Positions 36,367-47,960 of a stretch of 64,000 nt of DNA are shown here, piece by piece. Position numbers and translations under genes: made by a program. Positions within the stretch are counted from its first letter, which is position 1; each line of letters opens with the position of its first letter. The notes below the pieces were generated by a model that saw nothing but the letters and a program-made list of their open reading frames with translations, had not been told where the DNA came from and made no database searches. Origin of the DNA: Zeugodacus cucurbitae (lineage: Eukaryota > Arthropoda > Insecta > Diptera > Tephritidae); contig NC_071671.1 in assembly GCF_028554725.1 (NCBI RefSeq), positions 47,714,501-47,778,500 of the forward strand, in the 5' to 3' direction.

Positions 36367-39300
36367 TATATATATATATTTGGCGTAGGAACCGCTTTAA
36401 GCGATTATAGCCGAATCCACCAGAGCGCGCCACTCATTCCTCCTTTTTGCTTTTTGGCGCCAACTGGAAACACCAAGTGAAGCCAGGTCACTTTGCACTT
36501 GGTCTTTCCACCGGAGTGGAGGTTGTCCTCTTCCGCGGCTTCCTCCAGCGGGTACTGCATCGAATACTTTCAGAGCTGGAGTGTTTTCTTCCATCCGTAC
36601 AACATGACCTAGCCAGCGTAGCCGCTGTCTTTTTATTCGCTGAACTATGTCAATGTCGTCGTATAAATCGTACAGCTCATCGTTCCATCGTCTGCGGTAT
36701 TCGCCGTTGCCAATGTTTAGAGGACCATAAATCTTGCGCAAAACCTTTCTCTCGAAAACCCCAAGAGTCGTCTCATCGGATGTTGTCATCGTCCACGCTT
36801 CAGCGCCATACATCAGGACGGGAATAATGAGCGACTTATAGAGTTTGATTTTGGTTCGTCGAGAGAGGACTTTACTTTTCAATTGCCTACTCAGTCCAAA
36901 GTAGCACCTGTTGGCAAGAGTGATTCTGCGTTGGATTTCAAGGCTGACATTGTTGGTGTTGTTAATGCTGGTTCCCAGATAAACGAAATTATCTACAACT
37001 TCAAAGTTATGACTGTCAACAGTGACGTGGGAGCCAAGACGCGAGTGCGCTGACTGTTTGTTTGATGACAGGAGATATTTCGTCTTGTCCTCATTCACCA
37101 CCAGACCCATACGCCTCGCTTCTTTATCTAGTCTGGAAAACGCAGAACAAACGGCGCGGTTGTTGCTTCCGATGATATCAATATCATCGGCATACGCCAG
37201 GAGCTGTACACTCTTGTAGAAGATTGTACCCTCTCTATTTAGTTCTGCAGCTCGTATTATTTTTTCCAGCAATAGATTGAAGAAGTCGCACGATAGTGAG
37301 TCACCCTGTCTGAAGCCTCGTTTGGTATCGAACGGCTCGGAGAGGTCCTTCCCGATCCTGACGGAGCTTTTGGTGTTGCTCAACGTCAGCTTACATAGCC
37401 GTATTAGTTTTGCAGGGATACCAAATTCAGACATCGCGGCATAAAGGCAGCTCCTTTTCGTGCTATCGAAGGCAGCTTTAAAATCGATAAAAAGATGGTG
37501 AGTATCGATTCTTCTCTCTCGGGTCTTTTCCAAGATTTGGCGCATGGTGAATATCTGGTCCATTGTGGATTTTCCAGGTCTAAAGCCACACTGATAAGGT
37601 CCAATCAGTTCGTTGACGGTGGGCTTTAGTCTTTCACACAATACGCTCGACAAAACCTTATATGCGATATTGAGGAGACTTATACCACGGTAGTTGGCGC
37701 AGATTGTGGGGTCTCCCTTTTTATGGATTGGGCAGAGCACACTAAGATTCCAATCGTCAGGCATGCTTTCTTCCGACCATATTCTACAAAGAAGCTGATG
37801 CATGCACCTTATCAGTTCTTCGCCGCCGCATTTGAATAGCTCGGCCGGTAATCCATCGGCCCCCGCCGCTTTGTTGTTCTTCAAGCGGGTAATTGCTATT
37901 CGAATTTCTTCATGGTCGGGTAATGGAACATCTATTCCATCGTCATCGATTGGGGAATCGGGTTCGCCATCTCCTGGTGTTGTACTTTCACTGCCATTGA
38001 GCAGGTCGGAGAAGTGTTCCCTCCATAATCCCAGTGTGCTCTGGACATCCGTTACCAGATTACCTTCTCGGTCCCTACATGATAATGCTCCGGTCTTGAA
38101 ACCTTCTGTTAATCGCCTCATCTTTTCATAAAATTTTCGAGCATTACCCATGTCGGCCAGCTTTTCAAGCTTTTCATACTCACGCATTTCGGCCTCTTTC
38201 TTTTTACGTCTGCAAATGCGTCTCGCTTCCCTCTTCAGTTCTCGATATCTATCCCACCCCGAACGTGTTGTGGTCGATCGCAACGTTGCGAAGTAGGCAG
38301 TCTGTTTTCTCTCCACTGCGGAACGACAATTCTCATCGTACCAACTGGTTTTTTTGCGTTGCCGGAGACCAATTGTTTCGGCTGCAGCGGTATGCAATGA
38401 GTTTGAGATGCCGTTCCACAGCTCCCTTATATCGAGATGCTGATGAGTGCTCTCAGAGAGCAGGAGTGCAAGTCGAGTAGAAAATCGTTCGGCTGTCGGT
38501 TGTGATTGCAGCTTTTCGACGTCGAACCTTCCTTGTGTTTGTTGACGGGCGTTCTTTGCTGCACAGAGGCGAGTGCGTATCTTTGCTGCTACTAGATAAT
38601 GGTCCGAGTCAATGTTTGGTCCTCGGAGCGTACGCACGTCTAAAACACTGGAGACATGTCTTCCGTCTATCACAACGTGATCGATTTGATTGCGCGTGTT
38701 TCGATCAGGGGACAGCCACGTTGCTTGATGAATTTTTTTATGCTGGAATCTGGTACTACAGACAACCATATTTCGGGCCCCAGCGAAGTCGATCAGCCTC
38801 AGGCCGTTTGGCGATGTTTCGTCATGGAGGCTGAATTTTCCGACTGTTGTGCCAAAGACACCTTCTTTACCCATCCTGGCGTTAAAATCGCCAAGCACGA
38901 TTTTGACATCGTGGCGGGGGCAGCGCTCATAGGTGCGTTCTAGGCGCTCATAGAAAGCATCTTTGGTCACATCGTCCTTCTCTTCCGTTGGGGCGTGGGC
39001 GCAAATCAGCGATATGTTGAAGAACCTCGCTTTGATGCGGATTGTGGCAAGACGTTCATCCACCGGGGTGAATGCCAGGACTCGGCGACGTAGTCTCTCT
39101 CCCACCACAAATCCAACACCGAATTTGCGCTCCTTTATATGGCCGCTGTAGTAGATGTCACAAGGACCCACCTTCTTCCGTCCTTGTCCCGTCCATCGCA
39201 CTTCTTGGACGGCGGTGATGTCAGCCTTTAGTTGTATGAGGACATCAACCAGCTGGGCAGAGGCACCTTCCCAATTAAGAGTCCGGACATTCCAGGTGCA

Positions 39301-39640
39301 TGCCCTCAAATCATGATCCTTAGTACGTTTGCAGGGGTCGTCATCAAAAGGGGGGTTTCTCATCCGAGGCTCGGTGTTTGTTTTCATTGGGGAGATTTTT
39401 TTTATGTGGTGGGTCCCAAGCCCTACGCACAACCGCACAAGCGGGCTTCGCATTCTCACTTTAGCTCGCCTCCAAACGGATGTCTGTTAGCTACCCAGGG
39501 GATACTTGGTCTAAAATCGGAAGTCGTGAGCTGCTTGAGTCATATGCAAAAGAATCGTTCCTGGCCACTCCCAAGTGAATGGCAATCAGAAACTTTCCTC
39601 ACTTGCGTGAACTTCTACATATGACCCCATCCCCCCATCC
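36367..39640 (-). mobile_element. Full-length RTE-type non-LTR retrotransposon
   Basis: The insertion is bounded by perfect 10-bp direct repeats TATTGTAATA at 36357-36366 and 39641-39650, so both ends are known and the copy is not 5'-truncated. At the 3' end the element finishes in a short AT-dinucleotide tract, as RTE elements end in simple repeats. A 5' leader of about 180 bp precedes the ORF. The intact reading frame and perfect duplications indicate a fairly recent insertion. Confidence 0.85.
36397..39459 (-). CDS. RTE-type endonuclease-reverse transcriptase, 1020 residues, intact
   Basis: Single ORF that nicks target DNA and copies its own RNA in place (target-primed reverse transcription). 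An N-terminal apurinic-type endonuclease domain (about residues 50-300) shows TWNVRTL, VQEVRW, VLGDFNAR, NQIDHVVIDG and SDHYLVAAK. The reverse transcriptase (about 530-800) shows CPIHKKGDP, YRGISLLN, CGFRPGKSTMDQIF, DFKAAFDS, GFRQGDSL and the catalytic YADD at about 755-758. A C-terminal thumb-like region contains VLMYGAEAW and RLRWLGHVVRM. There is no RNase H domain and no separate ORF1, as in the RTE clade; such proteins are often mislabelled craniofacial development protein 2-like. No stops or frameshifts are seen, so it could still be active. Confidence 0.9.
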   Translation of the reverse strand: MRMRSPLVRLCVGLGTHHIKKISPMKTNTEPRMRNPPFDDDPCKRTKDHDLRACTWNVRTLNWEGASAQLVDVLIQLKADITAVQEVRWTGQGRKKVGPCDIYYSGHIKERKFGVGFVVGERLRRRVLAFTPVDERLATIRIKARFFNISLICAHAPTEEKDDVTKDAFYERLERTYERCPRHDVKIVLGDFNARMGKEGVFGTTVGKFSLHDETSPNGLRLIDFAGARNMVVCSTRFQHKKIHQATWLSPDRNTRNQIDHVVIDGRHVSSVLDVRTLRGPNIDSDHYLVAAKIRTRLCAAKNARQQTQGRFDVEKLQSQPTAERFSTRLALLLSESTHQHLDIRELWNGISNSLHTAAAETIGLRQRKKTSWYDENCRSAVERKQTAYFATLRSTTTRSGWDRYRELKREARRICRRKKKEAEMREYEKLEKLADMGNARKFYEKMRRLTEGFKTGALSCRDREGNLVTDVQSTLGLWREHFSDLLNGSESTTPGDGEPDSPIDDDGIDVPLPDHEEIRIAITRLKNNKAAGADGLPAELFKCGGEELIRCMHQLLCRIWSEESMPDDWNLSVLCPIHKKGDPTICANYRGISLLNIAYKVLSSVLCERLKPTVNELIGPYQCGFRPGKSTMDQIFTMRQILEKTRERRIDTHHLFIDFKAAFDSTKRSCLYAAMSEFGIPAKLIRLCKLTLSNTKSSVRIGKDLSEPFDTKRGFRQGDSLSCDFFNLLLEKIIRAAELNREGTIFYKSVQLLAYADDIDIIGSNNRAVCSAFSRLDKEARRMGLVVNEDKTKYLLSSNKQSAHSRLGSHVTVDSHNFEVVDNFVYLGTSINNTNNVSLEIQRRITLANRCYFGLSRQLKSKVLSRRTKIKLYKSLIIPVLMYGAEAWTMTTSDETTLGVFERKVLRKIYGPLNIGNGEYRRRWNDELYDLYDDIDIVQRIKRQRLRWLGHVVRMEENTPALKVFDAVPAGGSRGRGQPPLRWKDQVQSDLASLGVSSWRQKAKRRNEWRALVDSAIIA

Positions 39641-39650
39641 TATTGTAATA

Positions 39651-41106
39651 GATATTGTATATATATTGGTATTAATATTTGTCTTTAAAATCAATTATTT
39701 GTATTTTTAATTATCAATTAAAAACATTTATTACAACGCTGTCTTAGTTTTATTCAATGCTATATTTGTCATATTCATATATATAATGAACGGCTTCTAA
39801 TTTGAATTGCATTTAATAAGCATTCTCAATATGCTAATTTCAACAATTGTTAATAATAATAATTAATTAAGAAATACTCAAGTTAATAGAGGTAATAATT
39901 AATTTAATTGAGGCACGTCGTTTTTTATTTTATGATATATGTATGTATAGGAGGGAGAATTTTAATTGTTAACCTTTTGGCAATCTTTTGCGGCCGTTAT
40001 GTATTACTTAATACTATGTTTACATATAACGAGATTATCTCCATTTACGAGTTTAACTCGATAATCTGTAATTAAGAAACGAGATTTCCCATACAAAATT
40101 CCTCTCTGGATAATCCGAGATTATAAAATTATCTCGTTTTATACAACTAGATTTTCGGTGTTATTCCTAGGTTTATCAAATGAAAATGTAAACAACAATG
40201 GCCGACAGCGAGAGAAATATGTGTAATACAACTACAAATGCAACACATTTGACAATTGATAATCTCATTTGGCTATATGTAAACGGTTAGATTATTGAAC
40301 GAGCTTAGGACAAGATTATTTTCATATGTAAACATACTATAATCTCCGTTAACATATAGCCAAAGATTTTACGCATGTATAATATAGGCAATGAGTAATG
40401 GATATTGTTAACTGCATTCTTACAAAGGCAATAATTGCTAACTTATATTAAAATATATTTCAGCTTCTGAGTGCTTAAACTATTACAAGCTCATACTATT
40501 GATTTAGTAGGCGTAAATCAACACACTGCCTTAATTTGCGAATAATTAAAAATTTAAATAATTATATATTTTTGCCTTTATGCTTTTGCAACGTTGTTAA
40601 TGCTTGCTAGCAGCTAATTTAATTGTAGTGTGGAAACTTGATCATTGCTAATTGTTATTGCTTTGTTTAATCGCAGCATTATTAGTGACTTAACACACAA
40701 CAGATAATTAGAATAGTGAGAAAAGTTTCAAGGAAACTCCAACTCCATAATATAAAAAACAACATTAAACTATTTTCTGGAACTCTTCTCGTAATGTGAG
40801 AACAGATGAGAACACACATTTTCATTCATATCTTCGTCACTTATTAATTACTAGAAATGAAATACTGAGAAATCATTTACCTTAAATTCGATTGCTTAAA
40901 AACTAATGATCTGATTTCATTCGGTCAAATTTAATGACGCCGTGTATGACATGATGTATGACAATAAACAGTCAATTCCAACTATCGTTACATTTAATAC
41001 CAAATCGTTGGGCGAGTTCATATTTGATTATTTGCACTAGTAATTTGATTCAAAAAGTGTTGTTATAAATTGCTAAACAAATAAAATAAGTACACTTTTG
41101 TTCGAT
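39651..41106. other. AT-rich spacer containing a candidate small inverted-repeat element
   Basis: No coding sequence was recognised. The one structured piece is the 40012-40340 candidate listed separately. Confidence 0.35.
40012..40340. mobile_element. Candidate MITE with TATGTTTACATAT ends
   Basis: The left end (40012-40028) and right end (40324-40340) are 17-bp inverted repeats around TATGTTTACATAT with one mismatch. Related words (ATATGTAAACGG, GAGATTATC, ATAATCTCC) recur inside in both orientations. No clear target duplication was found, and the repeat itself is nearly palindromic, so a chance arrangement is possible. Confidence 0.4.
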
Positions 41107-42811
41107 GGATTATGACTGTCATTGAATTTGATATAAAAGCTGAAATCATAAAGTAATTTACTCTTTACTCTTCAAGAAAAACAGTAGTGTTTAGAGTGTC
41201 ATAATGTCAGTATTTTGACATTTCTTTGACAAATTGTAAAAATATTCTGTTTTATGAAACTAACACCGTTAAAAAAAGTTTACTCTTACTCTGTCTGCCC
41301 ATCCGTCTGTCTGTCTATCTGTGTGTGTAACGGATAACATGAGTAAAAATTTAAGATATCTTGACGAAACTTGTACGATCATGTTCCTTGGGATCGTGAG
41401 AGGGTTGCTTTTGAAAATGGGCGAAATCAGACCATTGCCACGCCCACAAAATGGCGAAAACCGAAAACACATAAAGTGTTATAACTAAGCCATAAATTAA
41501 GTTATAAAAGTAAATTTGATCGCACCGGGAAGGGTCATATTTGGATGTAATATTTTTGGGTATTTTACCTCGAAAACCAATAAAGCTATATAAACTAAAC
41601 TTTCTGCAGTCGTCCCTTACGAAACCCATCTCACACCATGAAAATAGTTGAAATCGGATAATAACCACGCCCACCTCCCATACAAAGGTTATGTTGAAAA
41701 TTACTAAACGTGCGTTAACGAAAAACGTCAGAAACATCAAATTGTATAGAAGAAATAGCAGAAAGAAGCTGCACTGAGATTTTTTTACAAAATGGAAAAT
41801 GGCTCACTTATGGGTCAAAAACCATATCTCAGGAACTACTGAAATACTCGACCGATTTAAATGAAATTCGGTATATAACATTTTCTTGAAAATTGTTCAA
41901 TTTTGAATTCCATCTGATTCCTTCACTTTATAATATATAACATTAGGGACCAATGAAGATAGCGGAATAAAACTTTACACAAATGCTGCATTTGCGCTGA
42001 TGTATCACTTGTGGAGAAAGTGTCAAAATCGGTATATTATTTTTCAAGACCTCGAATATCGAACATGAAAAACTCAGTGCCTAAGTGTAATTTTTCACCG
42101 AAAATATGGGCAAATCTCTCAGATAATTTAATGTAATTCTGAGGAAATTGTTTTCTTCTAATAGTGTGTCTCTGTACCAAAAATGGTTAAACTCGGCTCA
42201 TAACTTCCCATAGCTCCCATATACCTTATATTCAGATTATCAAACTTCCAGTTGGGTTTATACCGCATATATCGGTTAAAATGTGAGATATCTTAGCAAA
42301 ATTAAGTGAGTATATAGTCTTGAATATAGTGTAACTTGATGGTGAAAATGCGTGAAACCAGTTTGGGAATTATCTCAGCCCTCATATACTATGTATGATG
42401 ATTTTCGTTATTCTATTGGACTTTATGCCGAATATATGGGTCATATTGTGGGTTATCTTAATAAAACTATATAAATAAATTGCGGGAGTATAAAATGTTC
42501 GGTTACACCCGAACTTAACCTGTCCTTACTTGTTTCTTGATTATATTATGAGTGTCACTAAATTTGACATAAAAGCTGAAGTCATAAAGAAACTTTAGCA
42601 ACTAAAAGGTGTCTTCGCTTGAAGTCTTTATTTTTAAACTGTGAGTGATTTGAGTGTAATAATGTCAGTATTTTGAAAAGTTTTTGACATTACTTTGACA
42701 AATTTATAACATTAAAATCGTGTTATTTAGTTATAAATAATTTTTGTTTGCTTAATGCTGAATTGATTCTTGGTGCGATTAAGGTGCCAAATTCCTTAAA
42801 ACACTTGTTAG
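41107..42811 (+). repeat. Diverged tandem duplication of flank plus DINE-like element
   Basis: The roughly 160-bp flank before copy B (41107-41270; TATAAAAGCTGAAATCATAAAG, TAATGTCAGTATTTTGA) recurs before copy C at about 42538-42700 in the same order and orientation. The two DINE-like copies are therefore parts of a tandem duplication with a period of about 1.43 kb. Flanks of the copies at 15.7 and 48.5 kb do not share this sequence. Confidence 0.6.
41279..42532 (+). mobile_element. DINE/Helentron-like element, copy B
   Basis: It starts within the GTCY microsatellite (CCGTCTGTCTGTC), so its 5' end is missing. It ends with the family hairpin GTTCGGTTACACCCGAAC and CCTTACTTG. The interior is the most diverged of the four copies and contains about 250 bp not seen in copy C. 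Confidence 0.65.
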
Positions 42812-44026
42812 TTTTTATACTCTCGCAACCTGTTGCACAGAGTATAATAGTTTTGTTCACATAACGGTTGTTTGTGTCACCAAGAAATATAAGAGTTAGA
42901 TATGGGGTTATATATACATAAATGATCAGGATGACGAGTGGATTTGAAATCCGGATGTCTGTCCGTCCGTCTGTCCGTCTGTCCGTCTGTCCGCGCAAGC
43001 GATAACTTGAGTAAAAATTAAGATATCTTAATGAAACTTGGAACGCATGTTCCTTGGCACCCTGAGGAGGTTGCTTTCGAAAATGGGCAAAATCGGTCCA
43101 CTGCCACGCCCACAAAATGACGGAAACCGAAAACCTATACAGTGTCATAACTAAGCCATAAATAAAGTTATGAAAATGAAATTTGGAACATAGGATCCCA
43201 TTAGGTAGGGGCACATTTGGATGTAATTTTTTTGAGGAGGTGGGCGTGGTCCCGCCCTCAAATTGGTTTTTTGTACATATCTCGGAAACCAACAGAGCTA
43301 TATAAACCACTTTCTGCAGTCATTTCTTTTAGCCATTTCCTTATACAGTCCAAAAATGAAAGAAATCGGATAATAGCCACGCCCACCTCCAATACAAAGG
43401 TTAGGTTGAAAATTACTAAAAGTGGGTTAACTCACTAACGAAAAACGTCAGAAACACTAAATTTCACATAAGAAATGGCAGATGGAAGCTGCACTCAGAT
43501 TTTTTTACAAAATGGAAAATGGGAGTGGCGTCGCCCACTTATGGGTCAAAAACCATATCTCAGGAACTACTCGACCAATTTCAATGAAACTTGGTTTGTA
43601 ATAGTTTCCTTACATCTCAATGATATGTTGTGAAAATAGGCCAAATCGGTTTACAACCACGCCTACTTCCTATATACCAGAACTTTGAAGACGATCTGAA
43701 CCGTTTACTTTACAATATATAAAGTAAGCACTAGTGAAGATATCGGGGGAGAACTTTGCACAAATACTACGTTTATAGTGTGGCAGCCCCATTCTAAAAT
43801 TCGCCGAAATCGGACCATAGGTTTTTAAGGCCCCATGTATCGAACACGAGGACCTCGGTGCTTCTAGTCTAATATTATGGTTTCCAACTTTCAATGGACT
43901 TTATACAATATATATGACGAATATGTGGGTCAAATTGTGTATTACATAATATAAATAAAGTCAAATAAATAAATTACGAGAGTATAAAATGTTCGGTTAC
44001 ACCCGAACTTAGCTCTTCCTTACTTG
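42812..44026 (+). mobile_element. DINE/Helentron-like element, copy C (complete)
   Basis: This is the best complete copy. The 5' end is TTTTTATACTCTCGCAAC. A GTCCGTCTGTCCGTCTGTCC microsatellite lies near 42960-42995. The subterminal inverted match CGAGAGTATAAAA at about 43977-43989 is followed by the hairpin GTTCGG/CCGAAC and the terminal CTTCCTTACTTG before a T-run. This combination of subterminal inverted repeat, GTCY core and 3' stem-loop matches non-autonomous Helentrons of Diptera. There is no coding capacity. Confidence 0.75.
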
Positions 44027-46377
44027 TTTTTTATTTTATTGTACAAAATTTATTTTTCCTTGCAGTTAAATTTCATACACACCACGCGTTTTCCCTTTTT
44101 ATTATTATTTTATTCTTATTTCCACCCAACAAGTGATAGTTGTTCATGCAACACACAGCCTTGTGCCACAATAAATTGTCAAAGGCAACAAAACAATGCA
44201 ATCGTCGCGCGCCAATTTACACTCATTCACATTAAATTGTCTGTTATTGCTGTGACTGTGCTTAGCTGCTACTTTGTTGCATTTAAATGCATGCGCAAGC
44301 GTAAACAACATAATTACAACTAAATAAAACTGCGGTTTATAATTAAATATGTGTATATTCTCGCATATGTAGTATGTAAATATTGTGACTTTGTGCAGAA
44401 CTTGTCTTGTCACAGCGTGTTGAGTGAAAACTGTTAAATGCAGGCATTTTGGAAAATTTAGCGCAAACAATGGCTGTGTTGACAAGACGTCAAAGCGCAA
44501 TGGTGTGTGTATAGAGGGTGCGACAGGCGGACTGGGTTTTAGCTGACAAACAAGCATTGTCCATTAAAGCATGTGAAAAATGTGCAACGCTTTGTTTTAT
44601 TGCAAATGAGTGAGTGAGAAATTCTTGCAGCAACAATTGAAAAGTGAAACTTTGGGAACTCAATGTGAGGGTGTTTATTCTATAGAAGTGACATAGAAGT
44701 CAAGTTGACACAAATTTATTCAAAACTTTAAGAGTATTTTATTTATATAATATAAAAATTATTTTTTTAATTTTTTAATAAAAAAATATTTTTTAAATAA
44801 ACATTGAAAGGGTCTAATGAAGTCTTAAAAATTTTTAAAATATTTTTTTTTTATTTGAATATCACTATTATCTAATTTTCTCTCAAATATGAGATTTTCT
44901 TCTTTTATCTCTATGCAGTTGTTGTTTTTGCATTGTGTATGCATTTTCCCGCCGCCAAGTGATTACTTTGCCACCTAATTTGAAAGGTTGTTAGCGATTA
45001 ATGTTCCTTTTTATTGTGTGATTGTTGTAAGCATATCTCGACTGCTCATCATAATTAGCATTGTTTTTGTTGGCTTATTTACAAACATCACATATTTGAT
45101 GACTTCTCTAATAATCCACGCTGTTTGTACGATTTGTCGACATTTTGCGGCGCAAAGCAAGTTTGTTGCTTAAGTCTTCAGTTTGCTATGCACTCATGTG
45201 TGTACATTTTGATTTTGGAAAGTTACACGCATGACATGCGGCATTTCCTTAAATGTAATGGATTACTTAATTGTCCACCTGCACTGTGCAAATATTTATG
45301 GCGCACAGCTAACCAAACGACAAGGCAAACGCCAACCGGACTCCTGGTCATGCCGTTTATGCGTTTGCGGCTAGAAATTTGTTTTTGCTTTTGTTTTTTT
45401 TTCTCTTTTTCAAGCGCCAGCATTTGTTAGCCAACACTTAGCGCTGACGGCGCATCTCTATTTGGCAAGCGTGCCAACGTTGCCTTTGTCATCATGTCCA
45501 GGAAGCCGCAAGCGGCGAACTGGTGCATACACAGCAACAACAAAAAAAAAATAAAATAAAATTTATTTACTTTTTAAGTACAATTTCTACATGCTTGTAC
45601 ATGTGAATTTATTGCTGATAGAGTCATTTGCGCTGTAAATGCGCACACTGAAGATGTTACCTGTTCTGCGCGCATGTGCGCATTGACATGTACGCGCTGG
45701 CGTATGCGCAACATTTCACTTTCATCTAAGTAAATACATAATTATTTCCTGCATTTCTATTGCTGGCCAAAAAAGTGGTCAACGTGTCGCTGGGTGACTG
45801 TCTGTTTATATATCTACTCTCTGGGTTTGTGGTGTTATGCAATTGTGTAATAGACGAGGTGATTGATAACGCCGCTGTTTGCGTCTTGAGTTGTGTGAAA
45901 TGTACAAATTGTAAATGGCTGGTGAAAAATTGCAGTTTTTCTTCGTCACGTATACTGTTTATTGGTATTTGTACTATTGGTAATTAAAAATGGATAATCG
46001 CTTAATGCAAAGTAAGGTAAAAAAACCATATAATCTTATAAATTATTAAGGAAAATGTTAAACTGTTTTTACTATAATTAGTAAAATATATCTTAAATTC
46101 AATTTAAAAATCTTCTTACGGATACGTCGTTGGTGCTCTAACTAGTCAATTTGTATTTATATAAGATTATATACGATTATATATGATTATAAGTTAACTT
46201 TGAAGAAAAGGTTCCAAAGAATTTTCCGGGTACCCTGTCAATTGCTCGCAATATTTGACAAATTATCAAAATATAAATTTGTATAACACTACAGTGGGTT
46301 GGGAACTGCTTTCATTCCTTTGATCAAACCTTCATCTAATACTCAATAATTACACTGTGCAACGCTCGACTGGGTGT
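44027..46377. other. Non-coding, partly moderate-GC sequence
   Basis: AT-rich except for about 45120-45720, which has higher GC and several GCGCA/TGCGC words (for example CTGCGCGCATGTGCGCATTG near 45676). Short open frames such as 45125-45430 and 45760-45987 have no recognisable family. This stretch could be regulatory. Confidence 0.35.
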
Positions 46378-46598
46378 TGGTTAGGTTAGGTTGTAAGGCT
46401 GTTTCCCAAAGGGAAACACTCGTAGACTTTAAAATATAGTCCTTTGTGAAGCCTGGATCCTCCCTGGATTAACAATTAGAAGTCGACAAAGCGCCCTGAA
46501 CCTATTACAAATCTACAGAGATTTTTAACCTCTATATTCGCTATTTCGCGTGCCTGCTCTAAAAAGTGAGATCCAAGAAATCTCTTTCTCTGGTTGTT
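46378..46598 (-). pseudogene. I/LOA-type retrotransposon 3' end, minus strand
   Basis: The reverse complement matches the last roughly 220 bp of the element ending near 62046: the C-terminal coding segment (GAGATTTCTTGG, GAAATAGCGAATATAGAGG), the stop region, GGATCCAGGCTTCACAAAGG, GGGAAACAGCC and the CCTAA-repeat tail (TTAGG on the plus strand at 46381-46392). It is 5'-truncated and dead. Confidence 0.8.
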
Positions 46599-47229
46599 GG
46601 ACTATACTAAGTTTTCCCGGAGATTGAGTTCATATCATTTAACCTTTTTTAAAACGTTCAAAGTTCTTATCAAAATATGATTTATATCTTTTGTCGTATG
46701 AGGTTGAGCATATCCATATTTTTATTTTTTTTAGTAACTTACATAAAAGCTGAATTCGATTGGTCACCACTCTGCTTGCTATTTTTCAGCGCTACCCACT
46801 TGTCAAAAATTTTACAAAACAAAGTTATCCAGTTGAGTAAGCGGTTATTTTTAACTTGATATAAATTCAAATTGATTAAATAAATCGTAAGGATGGACGC
46901 AGCTAGAAACAAAGTGGCAACAATTTTTTTTTTCGTGGTGCAACACTTTTGCGCATGTTAAGAGGAGATCTTTGTTTGATGTGTTCATTATATGGGATCC
47001 TGTCAAAAAAAATATATCTCGATTCTATTCCTTTTTAAAAGATAATTACCGTATATTGGAATTCTTTATTATTTCTTGAGATAATTATTGTAAAGTCAAG
47101 TATGGAATTCGAAGCTGAAATTCTGAAGCTTTTGTGAGACCTATAATTCTGAACGATAACGTCGGAAGGGATTTAGCTTTGATTGAGGACTAATTTTTCC
47201 ATTTTTTCGTTCCTTATACTTATCGAGAG
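46599..47229. other. AT-rich spacer
   Basis: No gene or repeat was recognised. It may contain the outer part of the mariner-derived relic that follows. Confidence 0.3.
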
Positions 47230-47960
47230 AAAATAAAAAAATCCTTGGGCTAGTCGAGAGATCGCCAACAAAAGAAGTCTCTTACAGTGATAATCTTAAC
47301 TATAATACTGTCAAAGTTTTATCAAGATATTCTCAAGTAGGTCTTAAAGTGATCCTACACATAATTTTTTTACAATAAAAAAGTGAATTTCGTGTTTTAA
47401 TCACTGTTTCCTGATGGGTTCTTCGTAACCGCACCAGCACAAGATAATCACCCTATTTAGATAGGTCACACATAGCTATAACACCAGAAGACATCGCGAT
47501 AATTCGTGAAACTTTGTTGGATGACCGTAAAATTAAAATGAAGAAGTTAGTTAACAGCATTAAGATCTTAAAGAAACGCGTATCAGACACGAATTTTTAC
47601 AATTGACAAATATTGCTTAAAAAATGTTTCAAAAACCAGTGATCCCGAATATTTTTTATTAAACTCAATTCAGGTAAAGTTATTATTGCACATTTCCACA
47701 CATGTCATTTACTAACAGCCACGTTTATTTAATTTAGTCGCAGCAAAATAATAAATGCAAATATTGCTGCAATTTTAATAGAAAACTTATCGTGACAAGC
47801 AATTTTCAGAGAATATCGATAATTGTTTGAGTGTCGCAATGCTAAGGCATAATCACGATTATTGCAACCTTCAAATAATATTTGTGACATACAAAGTTAA
47901 TTAAATTTTCTAATGAAACATTGAAGATTAATGTATTCAGATATGACAATTTCTTAGAAT
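47230..47960 (+). mobile_element. mariner-derived relic, copy 1
   Basis: This roughly 730-bp segment is repeated in inverted orientation at 62155-62895. A plus-strand frame near 47486-47590 reads TPEDIAIIRETLLDDRKIK followed by KLVNSIKILKKRVSD. That resembles the N-terminal helix-turn-helix region of mariner transposases (pattern I..IL.DRK.K..E...LKISKERV). Frame breaks and a missing catalytic core make it a non-autonomous relic. Confidence 0.5.

Noticed and set aside
42930..42960. B-box-like word in DINE-like copies suggesting a tRNA-derived SINE
   Set aside because: There is no A box at the right distance, the elements exceed 1 kb, and the ends fit Helentrons better.
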